Below, one piece after another: positions 8,316 through 15,382 of a stretch of DNA of 63,588 bases. The position numbers and the translations under genes were made by a program. The first letter of the stretch is position 1; each line of letters begins with the position of its first letter. The stretch lies in the IMG/VR virus record IMGVR_UViG_3300042311_000607, positions 1 through 63,588 of that record; one strand, given 5' to 3'. The DNA is from a virus. The notes under the pieces are model-generated. The model saw only the letters and a list, made by a program, of their open reading frames with translations. It was not told the origin of the DNA and did no database searches.

Positions 8316-8659
8316 GCACCGACGATTACAGCCGGCTTGAGGCGCAAGTCGCATACGAAGATGCGCGCAAGGCGCAGCGCCGGGGAAAAGATGCTGAGTT
8401 TGCAGCGCGGAAAGAAGCGCGGCAGGCCAAACGTCGCGCGCTTACCTTCGCCGAAGCACTGAAGGGATTCATCGCCACGGCCCGTCGCGAGCTACGGCTG
8501 GAAACCAGCGACCAGAGCCTGATGCTGCTGATCATGGACGGGCTGCGCACGCTGTCGCCGGACGAAGAGCAGGATGCGGTAGACGCCGAAGTGCTGGCAG
8601 GTGCGATTGAAGTGGTCGAGTACCAGATGCGGCCAATGGAGCACCAGACCCATGGATGA
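8312..8659 (+). CDS. Hypothetical helical protein, 115 residues
   Basis: The N-terminal half is a charged helix rich in Ala, Arg and Lys, followed by an acidic C-terminal helix. It overlaps both neighbours. No family is recognised. Confidence 0.65.
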   Translation: MSTDDYSRLEAQVAYEDARKAQRRGKDAEFAARKEARQAKRRALTFAEALKGFIATARRELRLETSDQSLMLLIMDGLRTLSPDEEQDAVDAEVLAGAIEVVEYQMRPMEHQTHG

Positions 8660-8897
8660 CACCGCCCGCGCCACAATGGCGGCCCAGCGCGCCGCCGCGA
8701 ACCGCGCCGCGCAGATACAGTGGGCGAAAGGCCACGCCCGCACTGGCTACCCGCTTTATCTGCGGCTGGCAGAGGCCTGCCGCCAGTGCGCTGACGCGCA
8801 AGGCGCGCTGGCGGCCTGCTACAGCCAACCCCAACAGCCCGAGCCGCGCCCGTCATTCTGGCGGCGCGTTGGCCAATTCTTCGGAGTGACCCCATGA
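8652..8897 (+). CDS. Hypothetical protein, 81 residues
   Basis: Alanine-rich N-terminal helix with two cysteines mid-protein (CRQCADAQ), and a short amphipathic end FWRRVGQFFG. Overlaps the previous gene by eight bases. Function unknown. Confidence 0.6.
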   Translation: MDDTARATMAAQRAAANRAAQIQWAKGHARTGYPLYLRLAEACRQCADAQGALAACYSQPQQPEPRPSFWRRVGQFFGVTP

Positions 8898-9118
8898 GCC
8901 TTTCAGCACAGATCGCAGCTCTGCCCACAACGCCGAGCCCGGCAAAGCCCGGCGAGGAACACCTGCAGCTGCAGCGCATGGAAGTCGCAGCGGATGCTTT
9001 GGCAAACGCGACGCTCGAATGCACCGCGGCGAGTTCGTGCCCTGCCGGGCCGTTACTCGACGTGATCAACGCCCTTGCTGATTACGTCCACGTCCGCACC
9101 AAGGGCGGCGCGGCATGA
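8894..9118 (+). CDS. Hypothetical protein, 74 residues
   Basis: Small mostly helical protein linked to both neighbours by four-base stop/start overlaps. No family is recognised. Confidence 0.6.
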   Translation: MSLSAQIAALPTTPSPAKPGEEHLQLQRMEVAADALANATLECTAASSCPAGPLLDVINALADYVHVRTKGGAA

Positions 9119-9345
9119 GCAGGAAACGCACGATCCGCAAGGCATCAGCCGTGACGCTCGCCGCCCGCGCGAAGCGAATCGACGGTGGCGCGAAGCGCAT
9201 CGAGGTGGTGTTCACCGCTGAGGATCTGGTCCGGCTTTCCGTGCTGCGCGCCTCGGGCTACGGCGTGACAGACGCCGACATGATCCGCCGAGCTGTGCAC
9301 GACGCGGCCCGGCTGCTGCCGCACATCACAACGCCCGCAAGGTGA
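9115..9345 (+). CDS. Possible ribbon-helix-helix protein, 76 residues
   Basis: Basic N-terminus, then a strand (AKRIEVVFTAEDLVRL) and two helices ending TDADMIRRAVHDAARLL, an arrangement like CopG/Arc ribbon-helix-helix DNA-binding proteins. Last gene before a strong terminator, so possibly a small regulator. The fold is inferred by eye. Confidence 0.5.
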   Translation: MSRKRTIRKASAVTLAARAKRIDGGAKRIEVVFTAEDLVRLSVLRASGYGVTDADMIRRAVHDAARLLPHITTPAR

Positions 9346-9346
9346 G

Positions 9347-9377
9347 TTGACAAATGGGGGTTTTTACCCCCTAAATT
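9347..9377 (+). promoter_or_regulatory. Possible promoter overlapping a GGGGG/CCCCC hairpin
   Basis: A perfect TTGACA at 9347-9352 is followed 19 bases later by TAAATT at 9372-9377; the spacer is long for sigma70. The spacer contains a 5-bp G/C hairpin (9356-9371). Weak candidate; the TTGACA match is the main support. Confidence 0.3.
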
Positions 9378-9403
9378 CCCCATCCTGTCCGTTCCCTGCC
9401 CTG

Positions 9404-9436
9404 AGCCCCGCGCTAACCCCGCGGGGCTTTTTCTTT
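9404..9436 (+). terminator. Rho-independent terminator
   Basis: Nine-base-pair GC stem AGCCCCGCG/CGCGGGGCT (9404-9412 with 9420-9428) around a seven-base loop, followed by a T-rich tract TTTTCTTT. Lies between the small-gene block and the lysis gene at 9447, so it separates the two transcription units unless antiterminated. Confidence 0.85.
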
Positions 9437-9446
9437 GGAGCATCCC

Positions 9447-10136
9447 ATGAGCAAGAGCCAGCCCCGTGGCATCCGCAACAACAACCCGGGCAATATCGAT
9501 CGAACCAAGCCGAAACGCACGCCGTGGCAGGGTCAAGTTCCGGCCGACCAGCTGACCGACCCACGCTTCGAACAGTTCGAGCACGCGAAATGGGGCATCC
9601 GGGCAATCTGCCGTACGCTGATCACGTACCAGGACAAGCACGAGCTGGCCAGCGTGCGCGAGATCATTGACCGCTGGGCACCGCCGGTCGAGAACAACAC
9701 CGAAGCCTACATCCAGGCAGTGGCGCGGAAGATCGGCGTGGCGCCGGATGAGGCGATCAGCGTCCACGAGTACGACGTCATGCGCGAGCTGGTGGTGGCG
9801 ATCATCACCCACGAGAACGGCCAGCAGCCGTACAGCGGCGCAGTCATTGACGAAGGCCTGCGCCTGGCTGGTGTGGTGCCAGCGAAGGCGAAGCCCGCGA
9901 GCCGCGACCCGGTGAATGTTGGTGGCGCGGTCGCGCTGGCCGGCGCCGGCGCCGAGATGGCCAGCCGTGTCGCCGGGTCGAGTGAAGCGGCTGAAGTCGC
10001 CGAGCAATCGGACCTGTTGAGCGAAGCGCTGCCGCTGATGTCCATGATCGGCGGATGGGCGCTGACGCTCACAGTGGCCGCCGCCGTAGGCCTGCTAGCC
10101 TATCGCTGGTGGCAGCGCCGGCAGGGCGTTGAGTGA
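9447..10136 (+). CDS. Peptidoglycan hydrolase-like protein with C-terminal membrane anchor
   Basis: A 229-residue protein. The N-terminal domain has RGIRNNNPGNI, W-x-GQ, FEQFEHAKWGIRAICRTLI and YIQAVARKIGV, the pattern of phage lysozyme- or transglycosylase-like proteins often labelled structural protein P5. Residues about 195-222 form one transmembrane segment (WALTLTVAAAVGLLAYRWW), so the enzyme may be membrane-tethered. The start at 9447 is chosen because GGAG lies six bases upstream; TTG at 9435 is the alternative. It leads the lysis block, which supports an endolysin role; a virion-associated role is possible. Confidence 0.65.
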   Translation: MSKSQPRGIRNNNPGNIDRTKPKRTPWQGQVPADQLTDPRFEQFEHAKWGIRAICRTLITYQDKHELASVREIIDRWAPPVENNTEAYIQAVARKIGVAPDEAISVHEYDVMRELVVAIITHENGQQPYSGAVIDEGLRLAGVVPAKAKPASRDPVNVGGAVALAGAGAEMASRVAGSSEAAEVAEQSDLLSEALPLMSMIGGWALTLTVAAAVGLLAYRWWQRRQGVE

Positions 10137-10176
10137 TGGGGCGGGGTGAGGCAAGGGGCGCCAAGGAGAGATCGGC

Positions 10177-10500
10177 ATGGAAGTGACCGCGTTCATCTCA
10201 TTGACATCAGGGCTCGTCGCGATCATCGGCACCATCGTCGGATGGGTGCTGGTCCTGCAGCGACGACTGCACGAGCTCGACAAGCGCGTGCAGCGACAGG
10301 AAGACACCAGCGTCAAGACTCCGGAGCTGGTGACCGCAATGCGCGAACTGCGCGACTACCTTGACAAACGGTTCAAGGAGATCGAGCAGGATCTGGAGCC
10401 GATCAAGCGACAGTTGGCGGTGCTTGCTGATCGGGAAGGGCTCACGGATGTTGGCTACGAGGGGCCGAACACACGAGCAAAGGCGAGATCGAATGGATGA
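10177..10500 (+). CDS. Membrane protein with coiled coil, lysis region
   Basis: A 107-residue protein with one N-terminal transmembrane segment (SGLVAIIGTIVGWVLVLQ) and a charged coiled-coil C-terminal part. GGAGAG precedes the start. In the lysis cluster this suggests a holin or pinholin-like protein, inferred from topology and position. Confidence 0.6.
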   Translation: MEVTAFISLTSGLVAIIGTIVGWVLVLQRRLHELDKRVQRQEDTSVKTPELVTAMRELRDYLDKRFKEIEQDLEPIKRQLAVLADREGLTDVGYEGPNTRAKARSNG

Positions 10501-10777
10501 TCGCGAGGACAGCCTACTGTTGCGCGCCCTGCGCGGCGGGAACAACACCACGACCGTCAACGTCAACGCCGGCGGCGTAGGCGTCTGGCTGTGCTTGACT
10601 GCATTGCTCGTGGTCTGCGTGGTGTCTGTCGTGACCGCCAGTGAACGCGCCAAAGATGTGGCTCGCCAGGACAAAGAAATCAGCGATCTACGCGACGATG
10701 TGCAGACCTTGAATGACTATCTCAGCGCCATCTACATGCAGGCCCCACACCTCAAGCCAAAGGAACCAGAGCAATGA
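10493..10777 (+). CDS. Second small membrane protein, lysis region
   Basis: A 94-residue protein with a Gly/Asn/Thr/Val-rich lead, a transmembrane helix (VWLCLTALLVVCVVSVV) near residues 31-48, then a charged helix. It overlaps the previous stop by eight bases. Holin or accessory lysis role is possible; no family is recognised. Confidence 0.6.
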   Translation: MDDREDSLLLRALRGGNNTTTVNVNAGGVGVWLCLTALLVVCVVSVVTASERAKDVARQDKEISDLRDDVQTLNDYLSAIYMQAPHLKPKEPEQ

Positions 10778-10923
10778 GCCGTCCCACTATCATCATCATC
10801 ACGCCGCCGCCCGAACAGCTGGCAGCGGTCATCTCTGCCATTGTGGCGGCGCTGAGCGATCAGCCGGCGCCTGCTGCAGCAGAAGTCGGAAACACCAACA
10901 ACAGCGACGGGAGCGAGACATGA
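10774..10923 (+). CDS. Small hypothetical protein, 49 residues
   Basis: A short ORF overlapping both neighbours by four bases, so it fills the gap in the operon. It begins MSRPTIIIITPPPEQLAAVI and has a single short hydrophobic segment. Its length and coupling fit a tiny translated gene. Function unknown. Confidence 0.55.
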   Translation: MSRPTIIIITPPPEQLAAVISAIVAALSDQPAPAAAEVGNTNNSDGSET

Positions 10924-11708
10924 AGCGGATCGGAGTGGTGGGTGTGATGCTGGTGGCGGTACTGGCGCTGGCAGGGTGTGCGACGACGAAGCTCAACGAA
11001 AACCACAAGGCGTCCACGGATGCGTTCGTGCACCAGCAGACGCAGGTGTCAACGGCCATGCAGAAGCTGGCGGACGCGACCGCGTGCGGAACCGATGCGC
11101 GGTGCGTGGAGAACACCAAGGCCTTCGCGGCGATGACGATGCTGGGCATGGGGGTCAGTGGTGGCGGCTCGGCCGTGCCGGTGCACGTACAGCAGGAGCA
11201 CCCGGCGTGGCGGTTGCTCGACATCTTCGGGATGGGCCTGCGCGATGGAATCCGCGAATACGGCGCTACCACGCGGTCTGAGCACATGCGTGATCTGTCG
11301 ATCGAGCAGGAGCGAGGGCGAACGGCGACCGGGTTGGCGTCGTTCGGGCTGGCGGCAGCCGCGGTCGAGTCTGGCGGACGGCTGGGCGAGGCGTACGCAG
11401 GCGCGCTGCCTGGGCTGGCGCCGACGCAGACCTACACGTCGGGTGGACCGATGTCGCTCGGATCCATGAACATCGGCGACCAGGCCGGACACGACAACGT
11501 GCGCGACGGCTCGCAGGTTGGCCACAGCGGGCCGATCAACACGGGCACCGTCAACACCGGTGGCGTGATCGGAGCCGGACAGATTGGCAACGGCCGGCAG
11601 AACGCGCCAGGGCCGTGGACAGGGAACAACGATGGGGCCGGCTGCGTTGGGCCTGGGTGTCAGCGCGTGCCGCTGCCGGAGTTGGAAGACGAAGAGGAAG
11701 GCGAGTGA
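10920..11708 (+). CDS. Predicted lipoprotein, 262 residues
   Basis: N-terminal lipoprotein signal: basic start, hydrophobic core, and lipobox LAGC with Cys at about residue 18. The middle is Gly/Ala-rich and helical. The C-terminal part has NIGDQAGHDN and INTGTVNTGGVIG repeats rich in Gly and Asn, resembling beta-solenoid turns. Probably exported and lipid-anchored in the host envelope; it could take part in lysis or superinfection exclusion. The signal is seen directly; the role is unknown. Confidence 0.7.
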   Translation: MKRIGVVGVMLVAVLALAGCATTKLNENHKASTDAFVHQQTQVSTAMQKLADATACGTDARCVENTKAFAAMTMLGMGVSGGGSAVPVHVQQEHPAWRLLDIFGMGLRDGIREYGATTRSEHMRDLSIEQERGRTATGLASFGLAAAAVESGGRLGEAYAGALPGLAPTQTYTSGGPMSLGSMNIGDQAGHDNVRDGSQVGHSGPINTGTVNTGGVIGAGQIGNGRQNAPGPWTGNNDGAGCVGPGCQRVPLPELEDEEEGE

Positions 11709-12145
11709 GCATCGAAGACGAGATCCAGGCCAAGAGCCTGACTGCATCGCGGGTGACGCCGGCTGATGTTGAGGCCGAGATCGTGGGCGAGCACTACTTC
11801 TCAGCTTTTCACGGCGTGCATGGGTGCTCTGGGCTGGGAGCCGCCCTTGCTCTCCCGAAGTGGCACGCGATGGACGATGTGACGTTCTGCGTCCTCGTGC
11901 TGCGCAATGGGTGCAAGGTGATCGGGATCAACTACGGCCCGGTCGATCGAACCAACTTCGATAAAGAACACGGCCGACGCGATGCACGCGCAGACGCCAT
12001 TCGGCAGGTCTGGCCGCTGGTCGGGTTCCGGCTGCGAGATCAGCTTGCAATCGGCGTGCTGACTGAGGCGGATGCTGCTGCTGATCTGGCAGGCACGCCA
12101 CGGCCGGATTGGTCTTCATTCTCGTCGCCGGAAACACCAGCATGA
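11705..12145 (+). CDS. Phage Gp49/Gp66-like family protein
   Basis: A 146-residue protein starting with GTG in an overlap with the previous stop. KSLTASRVTPADVEAEIVGE, then DVTFCVLVLRNGCKVIGINY and NFDKEHGRRDARADAIRQVW, fit the widespread phage gp49/gp66 family, typically 100-150 residues and of unknown function. It is embedded in the lysis block. Confidence 0.75.
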   Translation: MSIEDEIQAKSLTASRVTPADVEAEIVGEHYFSAFHGVHGCSGLGAALALPKWHAMDDVTFCVLVLRNGCKVIGINYGPVDRTNFDKEHGRRDARADAIRQVWPLVGFRLRDQLAIGVLTEADAAADLAGTPRPDWSSFSSPETPA

Positions 12146-12495
12146 TCACCCGCGCACTGATCACGTACGCGCTGCTAGCCGGGTCGGTCGCAGCCAATGG
12201 ATGGTTCGCGATCGACAAGCTGGGCGAGAGTGGGCGGCACAAGGCAGCGTGCGAACTGGCTGCGGCCAAGGCACAGGCCGAGGCTTACGGCGCGCGCGCG
12301 GGCATGCTGGAGTGGCTGGTGCAGCAGGGTGCGCGGGACACGGAGGCGACCTTCGCGCGGCTGGATGCGGTAGCCGAAAGAGCGCAGGAGCGGGTGACGC
12401 GCTGGCGTGACCGGCCGTTGCCCGTGCCGACGTGCGGGCCTGGGCAGGATCGGCTCGACGCTACCAACGAGATGCTGGGGCATGGCCATGAGTAG
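12142..12495 (+). CDS. Rz: Inner-membrane spanin subunit (Rz-like)
   Basis: A 117-residue protein with an N-terminal signal-anchor (ALITYALLAGSVAANGWFAI) and a long charged periplasmic helix, the usual i-spanin layout. It ends overlapping an out-of-frame lipoprotein gene at 12488, the typical Rz/Rz1 arrangement. Together they would join inner and outer membranes in the last step of lysis of a Gram-negative host. Confidence 0.8.
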   Translation: MITRALITYALLAGSVAANGWFAIDKLGESGRHKAACELAAAKAQAEAYGARAGMLEWLVQQGARDTEATFARLDAVAERAQERVTRWRDRPLPVPTCGPGQDRLDATNEMLGHGHE

Positions 12496-12820
12496 GCTGA
12501 TCGTGGGGCTGTTGGCGATGCTGCTGGCCGGGTGCGAGACGATCCAGACGGTGGTCGAAGACAAGCCGCCGACGCCGATCGTGTGCGAGGACGCGTGCAA
12601 GAAGCCTTGCGATGACGCTGCCGCGGTGGCGAAGTGGACATGCAGCAACCCTGATGCCGGCGAGTGCTGGGACCAGCAACAGGAGCAGGTCACCAACCCC
12701 CTGATTGAGCTGGCGGAGCGCTGCGAGGTGAAGCGGCAGGCGTGCTTTGCGTGCATTGAGCGCGCAGAAACTGCGGGCGCGACATGCGGGACCGTGATGG
12801 ACTGCAAAGCCAAGGAGTAG
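12488..12820 (+). CDS. Rz1: Outer-membrane spanin lipoprotein (Rz1-like)
   Basis: A 110-residue lipoprotein starting eight bases before the Rz-like gene ends. It has a signal peptide with lipobox LLAGC (Cys near residue 16), a PPTP stretch, and an unusually Cys-rich mature part. ATG at 12488 has GGGG seven bases upstream; ATG at 12482 is an alternative. It is longer than lambda Rz1 and its cysteines may form disulfides. The pairing supports an o-spanin role. Confidence 0.78.
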   Translation: MSRLIVGLLAMLLAGCETIQTVVEDKPPTPIVCEDACKKPCDDAAAVAKWTCSNPDAGECWDQQQEQVTNPLIELAERCEVKRQACFACIERAETAGATCGTVMDCKAKE

Positions 12821-12823
12821 ACC

Positions 12824-13435
12824 GTGGCACGAGGTGGGCGACCCAATCCGCATCAGAAGCTGCGCAACAGCAGTCGGCTCCAAAACGGGCTGAATCTGAA
12901 GCAAGCCGCGTTCGCCGCCGCCTATGCGGCCAATGGCGGGCAGGGCAAGGCTGCGGCGATCGCGGCCGGGTATGTGGAGAGCAACGCCGAGTCGCGGGCG
13001 TCGAAGCTGCTGACGGAGCCTGCGGTCCAGGCTGAGATCAAGCGGATTACGATGGCGGGCGCGGCACGCGCTGAGGTGACGGTCGAGCGGATCATGGACG
13101 AGCTGGCACTGGGCGGCTTCGCCGACATCACGGACTTCGTGGAGTGGGACAAGAAGGGCGTTCGGCTCAAGGATTCGGCGAAGCTGGACAAGGCCAAGCG
13201 GCGCGGGATCGTGGAAGTCAGTGAAGGCGCGCACGGGATCAGGATCAAGCTCATGAGCAAGGTCAACGCGCTGGAGCTGATGGGCAAGCAGATCGGGATG
13301 TTCAAGCAGCAGCTGGAGGTGGCCGGGGCTGGTGAGGGGCCGGTCGGATTCATCGTGGTGCCGGCAAAGGTGGCGCCGAACGACATCCCGCAGGAAGTGA
13401 AGGCGCATGTCGAAGTCGATGACGGAGACGACTAA
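12824..13435 (+). CDS. terS: Terminase small subunit
   Basis: A 203-residue protein with GTG start. LKQAAFAAAYAANGGQGKAA then AIAAGYVESNAESRASKLL match the N-terminal DNA-binding helix-turn-helix of the terminase small subunit family (TerS, Terminase_2). It recognises the packaging site and regulates the large subunit, whose gene overlaps its end by 29 bases. Confidence 0.92.
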   Translation: MARGGRPNPHQKLRNSSRLQNGLNLKQAAFAAAYAANGGQGKAAAIAAGYVESNAESRASKLLTEPAVQAEIKRITMAGAARAEVTVERIMDELALGGFADITDFVEWDKKGVRLKDSAKLDKAKRRGIVEVSEGAHGIRIKLMSKVNALELMGKQIGMFKQQLEVAGAGEGPVGFIVVPAKVAPNDIPQEVKAHVEVDDGDD

Positions 13436-14870
13436 ACCAGCGGCACCACCCATCATCTGGCAGCCGCTGCCAAAGCAAGCCGAATTCCTGGCGTGCTCAG
13501 ACTTCGAGGTGCTGTACGGCGGCGCGGCTGGCGGCGGCAAGTCAGACGCGCTGCTGATCGATGCATTGGGCATCCCGTACGGCGGCCCGCAAAACCCAAA
13601 GTGGCGCGCCATCATCTTCCGGCGCACGTCGCCCGAACTGGCCGACCTGATCGACCGCAGCCATGAGCTGTACCCGGCAGCGATGCCCGGGGCGAAGTAC
13701 AACGAGCAAAAGAGCTGTTGGACGCTGCCAGGCGGCGGCAAGGTGTTTCTGAGCCACCTTCAGCACGACACCGACCGGTACAAGCACCGCGGCCGCGCAT
13801 ACAACTGGGTCGGCTTCGATGAGCTGACGCTCTGGTCGACTGATCTTTGCTGGGAATACCTGATCACGCGCATTCGTACCACCGACCCGCGGCTGCCGCA
13901 GGTGATCAGGGGCACCACCAACCCGGACGGGCCCGGTCAGAAGTGGGTCATGGAGCGCTTCGGCATCGACGAACAGGGCGGGCCGACCCGACAGACCCGC
14001 ACAATTAATCGCGAGTTCTGGGACGAGGCGGCCGGGGAGTACGTCGAGCGGCCGGCGGTCACCGCAATCACCTTCATTCCAGCCAAGCTGGTCGACAACA
14101 AACACCTGCGCGGTACGGGCTACCGCGAGAACCTGCTCGACCGACCGCCTGAGGTGCGCGAGGCGCTGCTGCTGGGCCTGTGGCGCGGCAACGCGGTCAA
14201 GGGCGCCTACTACGCCAACCAGATGGCGAAGGTGCGCCAGGAGGACCGAATCACGCGCGTGCCTTGGCTGGTGGACGTGCCGGTGAACACCTTCTGGGAT
14301 CTGGGCATGAACGATGCGACATCAATCTGGTTTCATCAGTTCGCCGCCCTGGCGCATCGGTTCCCGCTGGCATACGAGAACAGCGGAGAGACGCTGCAGC
14401 ACTACGTGAACTTCCTGCAGGCAGTGGCCAAAGAGCACGGCATCGTCTACGGCACGCACTATCTGCCACACGACGCAGACAACCGAAGCCTACACACAGG
14501 CAAGACGGCAAAGATGGTGCTTCAAGAGGCACTGCCTGGGCATCGGTTCGAGGTGCTTCCACGGACGCCAAGTGTGACCCTAGGCATCCAGCAAACACGA
14601 GTGGCGTTCCCGCATGTGTGGATGGATCGCCAGGGCTGCGCTGACGGCATCGCAGCGCTCGATGCCTACCGCAAGAAGTGGAACCAACGCACCGAATCGT
14701 GGACCGACGAGCCCGAGCACGACCGTTTCTCCAACTATGCAGATGCGTTCAGGCAGTTCGGTGAGGGATACTTCCCCCGCCATCGGCATCGGGCGACGGT
14801 CACCAACGAAGCACGCGAGGGCCGCCCACGGCGCCGCGCCACCAAAAAAGGCAGCTGGAAATCCGCATGA
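13407..14870 (+). CDS. terL: Terminase large subunit
   Basis: A 487-residue packaging motor. Walker A GGAAGGGKS near residue 38, Walker B WVGFDELT near 134, coupling motif GTTNPDG near 170, then the nuclease domain with DLGMNDATS near 297 and an Asp-containing motif near residue 440 (DRFSNYADAFRQF). It pumps DNA into the prohead through the portal encoded at 15369 and cuts it. The first ATG overlaps terS; a second ATG at 13419 is possible. Confidence 0.96.
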   Translation: MSKSMTETTKPAAPPIIWQPLPKQAEFLACSDFEVLYGGAAGGGKSDALLIDALGIPYGGPQNPKWRAIIFRRTSPELADLIDRSHELYPAAMPGAKYNEQKSCWTLPGGGKVFLSHLQHDTDRYKHRGRAYNWVGFDELTLWSTDLCWEYLITRIRTTDPRLPQVIRGTTNPDGPGQKWVMERFGIDEQGGPTRQTRTINREFWDEAAGEYVERPAVTAITFIPAKLVDNKHLRGTGYRENLLDRPPEVREALLLGLWRGNAVKGAYYANQMAKVRQEDRITRVPWLVDVPVNTFWDLGMNDATSIWFHQFAALAHRFPLAYENSGETLQHYVNFLQAVAKEHGIVYGTHYLPHDADNRSLHTGKTAKMVLQEALPGHRFEVLPRTPSVTLGIQQTRVAFPHVWMDRQGCADGIAALDAYRKKWNQRTESWTDEPEHDRFSNYADAFRQFGEGYFPRHRHRATVTNEAREGRPRRRATKKGSWKSA

Positions 14871-15382
14871 GCACGATCTTCGTTCCAGGTTCACACCTCG
14901 CCAGCGCGTCCGCCGCGGCCGCCCGACCTGGGCAAGAGGCGCAGGCGGTGCTCGACGCCGAGGTGATGCCCACACTGGCCGCGTTGAAGCTGGACCTCAG
15001 CCAAGCCAAGGCGATCGGGAGCAAGGGCGATCTGCTGCTGTTCCGGGCCTACAAGGATTTCGGCATGGGTGCGCGGCCGGCCATGCTGCTGGCCCGCCGA
15101 CGCGACCCAGCCACCTCGCACGTATGGTTCCCGCTTGAATCGCTGTGGATCATCCGCGAGGGCGATCAGGCAGTGTCTGCAGCGATGAAAATCGCCAACC
15201 AGATCTACGGATTCGCCACCAAGGACGATGCGCACCGCGTGCTGGACTGCCTGTTCGAGTTCGCGGAAGACCTAGTGCGTACCCCGCCCGACCCGCGCAT
15301 GACGGCGCGCCAGTGGCTGGATGCGTGCGAGGAAGATGGCCTGACCGTGACGCACAGCTATGGGCCTGATGCCAATGGATAA
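14867..15382 (+). CDS. Hypothetical head-region protein, 171 residues
   Basis: Lies between terminase and portal, with a four-base overlap upstream and a small overlap with the portal gene. Mixed alpha/beta content with LWIIREGDQAVSAAMKIANQ centrally. No family is recognised; position suggests a packaging or head accessory role. Confidence 0.65.
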   Translation: MSTIFVPGSHLASASAAAARPGQEAQAVLDAEVMPTLAALKLDLSQAKAIGSKGDLLLFRAYKDFGMGARPAMLLARRRDPATSHVWFPLESLWIIREGDQAVSAAMKIANQIYGFATKDDAHRVLDCLFEFAEDLVRTPPDPRMTARQWLDACEEDGLTVTHSYGPDANG

